In this document: positions 58,034 to 64,000 of the stretch, one piece after another | How positions within the stretch are numbered: the stretch's first letter is position 1 | Layout: the number at the start of each line of letters is the position of its first letter | Source of the DNA: Stutzerimonas stutzeri | Lineage (GTDB): Bacteria > Pseudomonadota > Gammaproteobacteria > Pseudomonadales > Pseudomonadaceae | Length of the DNA: 64,000 nt | Reading direction: 5' to 3' | NCBI RefSeq assembly: GCF_000952685.1 | Contig: NZ_JYHV01000011.1 | Coordinates: forward strand, 124,001-188,000 | Position numbers and translations under genes: made by a program | Notes under the pieces: generated by a model | What the model was told of the DNA's origin: nothing | The model's database searches: none | Seen by the model: the letters and a program-made list of their open reading frames with translations, nothing else

Positions 58034-59431
58034 TTAATCGATGGACGCCGGTGCGTTTTCGTTCGGGCCGCGCTTGCGCCGTCCGCTGCGGCGCCGCTTG
58101 CGAGGTGCTCCGCTACCCTCGTCCTTGCTGCTGAGGCCGCGAATCATATTGCGGCGTTCGCTCTCGCTGGCTTCTTGGTAGTCGGTCCACCATTCGCCCA
58201 GGTTATCGGTCTGCTCCCCGGCGCTTTCGCGCAGTAGAAGGAAGTCGTAGCCGGCGCGGAAGCGCGGATTGTCCAGTAGCTGATCGGCGCGGCGGCCCTG
58301 ACGGCGCGGCAGACGCTCCTGCATGTCCCATATTTCCCGCATCGGCATGGTGAAGCGCTTCGGGATGGCGGTGCGTTGGCACTGTTCCCATATCAGCTCA
58401 TGGGCCGCTTCCTGCATCGCTGGTATCGGCGGCAAGCCTCTGGCCTGTGCTTCGGCGACGCGCGCCGGTAAGGCTGGCCATAGCAAGGCGGCAAACAGGA
58501 ATGCCGGGGTCACCGGCTTGCCCTGGGCAATGCGCTGGTCGGTATTGGCTAAAGCGTTACGGATCAGGGTGCCGGCGTAGTCGGGATTGTCTTCCAAAGC
58601 ATCGGCGCTGGCTGGGAACAGCGGGGCGAAGAGATCGTATTCCAGTAGCAACTCGAAGGTGCGTTCGGCCTTGCCACTGAGGAAGAGCTTGATGATCTCG
58701 TCGAACAAGCGAGCCGAAGGCACATCGTTCAGCAGGTCAGCCAGTTCGGCGATGGGCTCGGCGCTGTGCTGTTCGATTTCGAAGTCCAGTTTGGCCGCGA
58801 AGCGGACCGCTCGAAGCATGCGCACCGGATCTTCCAGATAGCGCTGCTCGGGATCGCCTATCAGGCGTATCAGCCGATTGCGAATGTCGCGAACGCCATG
58901 AGTGTGATCGAGAATGCGCTCGCTCGACGGGTCGTAGTACAGCGCGTTGATGGTGAAGTCGCGACGCTGGGCGTCGTCTTCCAGGGTGCCATAGACGTTG
59001 TCGCGCAGGATTCGTCCGCTCTCGTTGCGTGACGCAAGATGATTGTCCTCATCATCGTCCGCCTCGGGATGGTTGGCCCGGAAGGTGGCAACTTCAATGA
59101 TTTCGCGGCCGAAATGCACATGAACCAGCTTGAAGCGACGGCCAATGACCCGGGCGTTGCGAAACTCGGCGCGTACCTGTTCGGGCGTGGCGCTGGTGGC
59201 GACGTCGTAGTCCTTCGGAGCCAGCTCCAGCAGCAGGTCGCGGACGCAACCACCTACGACATAGGCCTCGTACCCGGCATGCTGAAGCCGTTCGACGACG
59301 CTGACGGCGTGCCGGCTGAGATCGTTTCGGTGCAGCGAGTGCTGCCGGCTGGACAGTATTTCGGGTGTGCGACGGGGATGCGGGAAGCGGCGCAGGGGAG
59401 AACGAAAAGACTGGAACAGCTTTTTCAGCAT
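58034..59431 (-). CDS. pcnB: Poly(A) polymerase I
   Basis: The 465-residue enzyme adds 3' A tails that promote RNA decay. It has the nucleotidyltransferase core AYVVGGCVRDLLLELAPKDY with DYDVATSA, HVHFGREIIEVATFR, RDFTINALYYD, and the RNA-binding RYLEDPVRMLRAVRFAAKL. A basic Arg/Lys-rich C terminus (PRKRRRSGRRKRGPNE) follows. The ATG at 59431 (MLKKLFQSFRSP) is preferred over one 16 codons earlier. It lies just after the CrcZ-type RNA. Confidence 0.95.
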   Translation of the reverse strand: MLKKLFQSFRSPLRRFPHPRRTPEILSSRQHSLHRNDLSRHAVSVVERLQHAGYEAYVVGGCVRDLLLELAPKDYDVATSATPEQVRAEFRNARVIGRRFKLVHVHFGREIIEVATFRANHPEADDDEDNHLASRNESGRILRDNVYGTLEDDAQRRDFTINALYYDPSSERILDHTHGVRDIRNRLIRLIGDPEQRYLEDPVRMLRAVRFAAKLDFEIEQHSAEPIAELADLLNDVPSARLFDEIIKLFLSGKAERTFELLLEYDLFAPLFPASADALEDNPDYAGTLIRNALANTDQRIAQGKPVTPAFLFAALLWPALPARVAEAQARGLPPIPAMQEAAHELIWEQCQRTAIPKRFTMPMREIWDMQERLPRRQGRRADQLLDNPRFRAGYDFLLLRESAGEQTDNLGEWWTDYQEASESERRNMIRGLSSKDEGSGAPRKRRRSGRRKRGPNENAPASID

Positions 59432-59567
59432 GAGAGGCACTGTGTGGCGAAATGACAAGGTGGCGAAGGAAATAGCCACGAACGAGCGTGGATTCTAGCA
59501 CCGGGAAAGGGGATGGTGAACGAAGCGCGGGGAGGTGTCAAAACAACGGCCAAAGCCAGAAAGCACT

Positions 59568-59589
59568 AGGGGGAGCCGAAGCTCCCCCT
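59568..59589 (-). terminator. 3' hairpin of the CrcZ-type RNA
   Basis: AGGGGGAGC and GCTCCCCCT pair around a TTCG-type tetraloop (minus strand). The T run is poor, so the exact 3' end is uncertain. Confidence 0.55.
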
Positions 59590-59934
59590 TTAAATGATGT
59601 CGCGTGCTTTGTTGTTATTAGTATTTCGGGCCTGTTGTTTTTGTTTGGTCACCCGTTCCCTTCGGCTATCGCGTCCGGGAATCGCTCCTACGTTGGGAGC
59701 AAAGAGCAAACGGATTTCTTTGGTCGCTGACTTGCCATCGATCATTGATCCAACCAGTTCAGGCACTGCTTAGGCAGTTTTTGTTGTTCTCGGCCTGGTC
59801 GTGGGGCAAAACCCCATTTGGCATTTCCTCTCCAAAAGAATCAGTTAGCTACGCCTCTGCCTTCTTGTATTTATTTTGCTAGAGCCGGTACGTCTTGTTC
59901 TTATTGTGGGTCTGCTTGTTATTGTTGTTGTGCC
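59568..59934 (-). ncRNA. crcZ: CrcZ-type regulatory RNA (Hfq/Crc decoy)
   Basis: The gap between cbrB and pcnB is where P. aeruginosa encodes CrcZ. On the minus strand it contains five A-rich CA motifs of the AACAACAA type (about 59917-59931, 59895-59907, 59778-59789, 59633-59646, 59608-59619), the binding sites for Hfq/Crc. A sigma-54 promoter stands at its start and a GGGGGAGC-TTCG-GCTCCCCC hairpin at its end. There is no coding potential. It would sequester Hfq/Crc when CbrB is active, relieving catabolite repression. Length of about 365 bases is estimated from these landmarks. Confidence 0.85.
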
Positions 59935-59943
59935 AGATAGAAA

Positions 59944-59958
59944 GCATTTGCCGTGCCA
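59944..59958 (-). promoter_or_regulatory. Sigma-54 promoter of crcZ
   Basis: The minus strand reads TGGCACGGCAAATGC: GG and GC of the -24/-12 elements are 10 bases apart and TGGCACG is perfect. The predicted start is near 59932-59934, at GGCACAACAAC. Confidence 0.85.
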
Positions 59959-60016
59959 GTTTTTGAAAAGTCTTTGTAATCAACGACTTGTTTGTTTCGG
60001 TAGTTATGCCCGCTTA

Positions 60017-60056
60017 CAAAAAACCGGGTTCCCGTTACCGATGAACCCGGTTTTTG
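60017..60056 (-). terminator. cbrB terminator
   Basis: AAAAACCGGGTTC and GAACCCGGTTTTTT pair on the minus strand with a T run, about 30 bases after the cbrB stop. It separates cbrB transcription from crcZ. Confidence 0.9.
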
Positions 60057-60081
60057 TTACGTGTCGGTGGGGTGGGTAACA
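60055..60081 (-). promoter_or_regulatory. Probable CbrB upstream activator site
   Basis: TGTTAC and GTAACA form an inverted repeat with a 15-base gap, about 100-125 bases upstream of the crcZ -24 element. TGTTAC half-sites have been described for CbrB. The distance suits an enhancer-binding protein. Confidence 0.6.
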
Positions 60082-60086
60082 ATCTG

Positions 60087-61514
60087 TTAGCCGGTGGCAC
60101 TGGATTTGCGCCGGGGAATCCCCAGTCGCTGGCGCCGTTCCCACAGACACTTACGACTGATTCCCAGCTTGCGGGCCAGCTCGGTCTCGGTCATGTGGTC
60201 CTGGTGCTCGAGCACGAAATGCTGGAAGTAGTCTTCCAGCGAAAGATCCTCGGTCGGCTCGTTGCTGGTCGCGATGGAAGAACCAAGCGGGGCACAAGGC
60301 TCATCGTAATCGTCATCGAGGTTGTCGAGTTCGATGTCAATGCCCAGCAACTCCGCACTGATTTCCTCGCTCTCGCTGAGGATCGCTGCCCGCTCGATGG
60401 CATTCTCCAGTTCCCGGACGTTCCCGGGCCAGGCGTAATGCCGTACGGCCTGCTCAGCCTCCCGGGAGAAGTGCAACGCCTCGTTACCCATTCGTTCGCT
60501 CTGCCGTGCCAGGAAAGCCTTGGCGATTTCCAGCACGTCGGCACCACGCTCACGTAGAGGCGGCAGCTTCAGTGCGATGACATGCAGGCGGTAATAGAGG
60601 TCTTCGCGAAACTGCCCGTTCTTGGCCAGCGTCTTGAGGTCGCGGTGGGTAGCGGCAATCAGGCGTACGTCGACCTTCTGCGATTGGGTGGAGCCGACAC
60701 GGCGAATTTCCCCTTCCTGTAACACCCGTAACAACCGCGCCTGCGCTTCCAAGGGCAGTTCGCCGATTTCGTCCAGGAACAAGGTGCCGCCATCGGCAGC
60801 CTCAACCAGCCCGGCGCGTCCGGCGCTGGCGCCGGTGAACGCGCCTTTCTCGTGGCCAAAGAGCTCGGATTCAATCAGTGTTTCAGGGATCGCAGCGCAG
60901 TTGACCGAGATCATCGGCGCCTTGGCGCGGCGGGAAAGATTGTGCAAGGCGCGGGCGACAAGCTCTTTGCCGGTACCCGACTCTCCTTGAATCAGCACAT
61001 TGGAGTCGGTGGGTGCGACCTTGCGGATCTTGCCGAACAGATCCTGCATGGGACCACAGCGTCCAATGATGCCGATCCCGCTGTTGTCCGAGTCGGTCTC
61101 GACCGCCGCATCCGACGGCGTCGATGCGCTGCGTGAAGTTGCGGGGGCAGCGACGGCTGCCTGCTGCCGATCATGAAGGATGCGGGCTACGGTCTGCAGC
61201 ATCTCGTCGTGGTCGAAGGGTTTGGCGATGTAATCCACCGCGCCCATTTTCATCGAGTCCACGGCCGAGCGCAGGCTCGCATAGCTGGTCATGATCAACA
61301 CAGGAGTGCCTTCGGCGAGCTTGATCAGCTCGGTGCCGGGTGTTCCGGGCAGGCGCAGGTCGCTGACGATGAGATCGAAACCCGGAATGCTGAAGCGCTC
61401 TTGCGCTTCCTGCACCGAACCGGCTTCGCTGACCTCGTACTGATTGCGTTCGAGGAGTCGGCGCAAGGCGGAGCGGATAATGGTTTCGTCTTCGACGATC
61501 AGAATATGTGACAT
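60087..61514 (-). CDS. cbrB: Sigma-54-dependent response regulator CbrB
   Basis: The 475-residue NtrC-family activator has a receiver domain (phospho-Asp in [15 protein letters not shown]), an AAA+ domain (Walker [19 protein letters not shown], the sigma-54 contact loop GAFTGAS, Walker [13 protein letters not shown]), and a Fis-type HTH at the end ([20 protein letters not shown]). With CbrA it controls carbon/nitrogen balance and activates crcZ. The sigma-54 promoter and TGTTAC repeat lie directly after its gene. Confidence 0.96.
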   Translation of the reverse strand: MSHILIVEDETIIRSALRRLLERNQYEVSEAGSVQEAQERFSIPGFDLIVSDLRLPGTPGTELIKLAEGTPVLIMTSYASLRSAVDSMKMGAVDYIAKPFDHDEMLQTVARILHDRQQAAVAAPATSRSASTPSDAAVETDSDNSGIGIIGRCGPMQDLFGKIRKVAPTDSNVLIQGESGTGKELVARALHNLSRRAKAPMISVNCAAIPETLIESELFGHEKGAFTGASAGRAGLVEAADGGTLFLDEIGELPLEAQARLLRVLQEGEIRRVGSTQSQKVDVRLIAATHRDLKTLAKNGQFREDLYYRLHVIALKLPPLRERGADVLEIAKAFLARQSERMGNEALHFSREAEQAVRHYAWPGNVRELENAIERAAILSESEEISAELLGIDIELDNLDDDYDEPCAPLGSSIATSNEPTEDLSLEDYFQHFVLEHQDHMTETELARKLGISRKCLWERRQRLGIPRRKSSATG

Positions 61515-61724
61515 CAGTACTCTCTCGACGGTCTGAAGGCGGCTACAGGCAGGCGGGAAATAGCGCCCAGGAGCGCTCGTCCCATGACCTGGGCAAGCTG
61601 TCGCGATGCGGTGTGGGTCTGTCCGTGCAGGATTGCGGCGCCATCTCGCGCGGGCCTTTTTATGGCCGGTCGTTCGCTGAGTCGCTCATGGGCCGATACC
61701 GGACGAACAACGCCCATCGCTTCG

Positions 61725-64000
61725 TCAATCAATGGCATCTGTCGCCTCGACATACCGCGGCAGGGTAATGCGGAAACGGGTACCGCGTTGGGTCTCAGGG
61801 TCTGCCGGGCTGTCAATATTGATCTGGCCATAATGCTCTTCCACGATCGAATAGACCAGAGCGAGGCCCAGGCCTGTGCCTTCGCCGGGGTCCTTGGTGG
61901 TAAAGAACGGCTCGAACAGGCGGTCCTGAATGGACTGGGGAATACCGCTGCCTTCGTCTTCGACAATAAGGTAGACGGTCTGCTCGGATTCCTCGCTACG
62001 CACCCGAATCGCGCCGCCAGGCTCCGACGCATCGCGGGCGTTGGAGAGCAGATTGATCAGCACTTGGGCCAGACGTTGCGGATCGCCTTCGGCCAGGTGG
62101 CTTGGGTCGCAGAGGTTGAAGAAGCGTACCTCCGTCCCTCTTCGGTTGAGCGACAGCAGGGCGATTGCGTCCTGCGCCACCTCGGCCAGGCTCACCGGAT
62201 AAAGATCCTGCTGCCTGCCACCGGCGTGAGCGAAGCTCATCAGCGATTGGACGATGCGCGAGACGCGCTTGGTCTGTTCGACGATCTGATTGCTGATCTC
62301 GTTGATCTCGTTATCGGCCTCTCGCTCCTCGCGCAGGTTCTGCGCCAGGCAGGCGATGCCGGTGATCGGGTTGCCGATTTCGTGCGCGACACCGGCCGCC
62401 AGCCGGCCGATGCTGGCCAGGCGTTCGGAATGTACCAGGCGGTCTTCCAGTTGCTGGGTCTCGGTGAGGTCTTCGATCAGCAGCACCAGGCCGCTGTTGC
62501 CGGGTGCCAGGGGTTCGGCAATCGCCGCCTTGTGCAGGTTCAGGCAGCGGCTGTGGCCGTCCAGTTGCAACCGCTGCTTGTGCAAATGCTCCTCGCTCTG
62601 CTGAATGAAGTCGCTCAGAAGACTCTGCCAGGGCTCGGCGATGGTCGACAGGCGTGAGCCCACCACTTGCAGCGCCGGAATCTCGGTGAGCTCCTCCAGC
62701 GCTCGGTTCCACATCAGAATTTCCTGATCCTTGGCCAGCGAGCAGACGCCCATCGGCAGTTCCTGCAACGTCTGGCGGTGATAGCGACGTAGCGCATCGA
62801 GCTCAGCGGCCAGGCCGGTCAGGCGCGAGTGATAGTCCTCCAGGCGACTTTCGATGAAATGGATATCTTCGGTGACGTAACCTTCCGCGCCGTTCTTGTA
62901 GGACAGGAAGTTCTCGACGATATCCTGGGCGACGCTCGGGCCCATCAGGCCGGACAGGTTGGCCTCGATGCGATCGCGCAGTCGGCGCAGCGCATAAGGC
63001 CGATGTTCATCGAAGGGCAGCTGGAGATCTCGCAGTGCCTGTTCCACCTCACGTTGCGCAGTCTTGGCACCCAGCGGCTTGGCCAACTGGGTGGCGAATT
63101 CCTGTGGCGAGGCGGCTGCGAGTTCGCGTCGTTGTGGTCGGCGCACGTTTTCCACCGCGCAGGCCTCGGCGGCCGCCTGCTCCTCGGCGCTGGTCTCGGT
63201 GAACAGCGAGAACAGCGAGAAAGCCAGCACATTCACGGCCAGCGAGGCGATCGCCGCCAGGTGCCAGCTAGTGTCGTCGAGTACATAGACGACGTTGAGC
63301 AGCGGAATGTAGAAGCCGTCTAGATTGCCCACCAGTGGCAACAGCATGGTGACCACCCAGACGCTGATGCCTGCCAGCAGGCCGACGATGTAACCGCGGC
63401 GGTTGGCGGTCGGCCAGTAAAGCACCGAAAGCACGCCGGGCAGGAATTGCAGTGTGGCGACGAAGGCGACGATGCCCAGGTTGGACAGGTCCTGCTCGGC
63501 GCCCAGCAGCAGATAGAAACCGTATCCGGCCATGATGATGGCCAGGATCAGGCTGCGGCGGGTCCATTTCAGCCAGCGATAGATGTTGCCTTCGGTGGGT
63601 GGCTGATAGAGCGGCAGCACCAGGTGGTTGAGGGCCATGCCCGACAGCGCCAGGGTGCTGACGATGATCAGTCCGCTGGAGGCGGACAGCCCGCCGATGA
63701 AGGCGACCAAGGTGAGTGCCTCGCTCTGTGCGGTCAGGCCCAGGCCCAGAGTGAAGTACTCCGGGTTGGTGCTGACGCCGAGCTTGAGACCGGCCCAGAG
63801 AATCAGCGGCACGGCCAGACTCATCAGTAGCAGATACAGCGGCAGCCCCCAGCTGGCACTTACCAGGGCGCGCGGGTTGAGGTTCTCGGTGAAGGTCATG
63901 TGATACATGTGCGGCATGACGATGGCCGACGCGAAGAACACTAGCAGCAGGGTGCGCCAGGGACCTTCCTGCAATGGCGTATGCAAGGCCTGCAACGCCG
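61725..64000 (-). CDS. cbrA: Sensor histidine kinase CbrA (N-terminal part outside window)
   Basis: The last 756 or so residues are present and the frame runs on past the window edge. Hydrophobic transporter-like segments occupy the front part (SLC5-type, such as GLPLYLLLMSLAVPLILWAG and FIGGLSASSGLIIVSTLALS). A PAS-like region (GVCSLAKDQEILMWNRALEE) and the kinase core follow: H-box RLAAGVAHEIGNPITG, N-box LINLLSNARDA, G1 VEDEGSGIP, G2 GEGTGLGLALVYSIVEEHYG. It phosphorylates CbrB; its N-terminal half resembles a sodium/solute symporter (histidine uptake has been shown for relatives). Confidence 0.95.
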   Translation of the reverse strand, partial: ALQALHTPLQEGPWRTLLLVFFASAIVMPHMYHMTFTENLNPRALVSASWGLPLYLLLMSLAVPLILWAGLKLGVSTNPEYFTLGLGLTAQSEALTLVAFIGGLSASSGLIIVSTLALSGMALNHLVLPLYQPPTEGNIYRWLKWTRRSLILAIIMAGYGFYLLLGAEQDLSNLGIVAFVATLQFLPGVLSVLYWPTANRRGYIVGLLAGISVWVVTMLLPLVGNLDGFYIPLLNVVYVLDDTSWHLAAIASLAVNVLAFSLFSLFTETSAEEQAAAEACAVENVRRPQRRELAAASPQEFATQLAKPLGAKTAQREVEQALRDLQLPFDEHRPYALRRLRDRIEANLSGLMGPSVAQDIVENFLSYKNGAEGYVTEDIHFIESRLEDYHSRLTGLAAELDALRRYHRQTLQELPMGVCSLAKDQEILMWNRALEELTEIPALQVVGSRLSTIAEPWQSLLSDFIQQSEEHLHKQRLQLDGHSRCLNLHKAAIAEPLAPGNSGLVLLIEDLTETQQLEDRLVHSERLASIGRLAAGVAHEIGNPITGIACLAQNLREEREADNEINEISNQIVEQTKRVSRIVQSLMSFAHAGGRQQDLYPVSLAEVAQDAIALLSLNRRGTEVRFFNLCDPSHLAEGDPQRLAQVLINLLSNARDASEPGGAIRVRSEESEQTVYLIVEDEGSGIPQSIQDRLFEPFFTTKDPGEGTGLGLALVYSIVEEHYGQINIDSPADPETQRGTRFRITLPRYVEATDAID

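Noticed and set aside
59488-60079. Short plus-strand frames between pcnB and cbrB
   Set aside because: They lie antisense to the CrcZ-type RNA and owe their length to the TTG-rich complement of its CA motifs.

Overview
The window is a stretch of chromosome from a Pseudomonas-type gammaproteobacterium, most likely of the stutzeri group (Stutzerimonas). This is inferred from gene order (cbrAB, crcZ, pcnB, folK, panBCD, pgi ... pnp, rpsO, truB, rbfA, infB, nusA, rimP ... carAB, dapB, dnaJ, dnaK, grpE, recN, fur, omlA, rnfH, smpB, lldRPD), high GC codon use, the tmRNA tag ANDDNYEGYALAA, and pseudomonad features such as TTG-started carA and a CrcZ-like RNA downstream of cbrB. Almost all of it is conserved core genome.

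Layout. 1-3.4 kb: tail of a chemoreceptor, a GlxA/AraC-type regulator, the decayed remains of a second AraC-type regulator, and an aromatic-acid-type MFS transporter. 3.8-8.4 kb: a small low-GC element next to the 3' end of the tmRNA gene ssrA. It carries two small membrane proteins, a DUF4145 zinc-ribbon protein, a 69-aa protein, an N-terminally truncated ORF coupled to a tyrosine integrase, and a HigB/HigA-type toxin-antitoxin pair. A T-arm-like repeat of ssrA at 3810-3825 and internal TCGACAC repeats suggest its att and integrase arm sites. 8.9-16.9 kb: a small secreted protein, then the lactate operon lldP-lldD-dld with divergent lldR and two palindromic LldR-type operators, then smpB. 17.1-20.7 kb: ratA-rnfH, omlA(bamE), fur, recN (with an SOS box). 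20.9-25.7 kb: grpE-dnaK-dnaJ-dapB with two sigma-32 promoters. 25.8-37.7 kb: carA-carB-greA, a small membrane protein, yhbY, rlmE-ftsH-folP-glmM-tpiA-secG. 37.7-46.8 kb: tRNA-Leu, initiator tRNA-Met, then rimP-nusA-infB-rbfA-truB-rpsO-pnp. 47-53 kb: a BON-domain protein with a sigma-54-like promoter, a DUF748/AsmA-like protein co-transcribed with two paralogous DUF2845 proteins, a methyltransferase and a DUF2236 protein. 53.2-64 kb: pgi, panD, panC-panB, folK-pcnB, the CrcZ-type regulatory RNA, and cbrB-cbrA (cbrA cut by the window edge).

How it works together. Much of the window builds and protects the translation and proteostasis machinery: initiator tRNA, IF2, RbfA, RimP, TruB, S15, RlmE, YhbY, tmRNA/SmpB rescue, DnaK/GrpE/DnaJ, FtsH and PNPase. 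A second theme is carbon control. CbrA/CbrB would activate the CrcZ RNA, which titrates the Hfq/Crc repressor, while LldR gates lactate use. I found no rRNA, CRISPR array or insertion sequence. I did not find a clearly new multi-gene system; the least understood material is the ssrA-linked element and the DUF748/DUF2845 operon.
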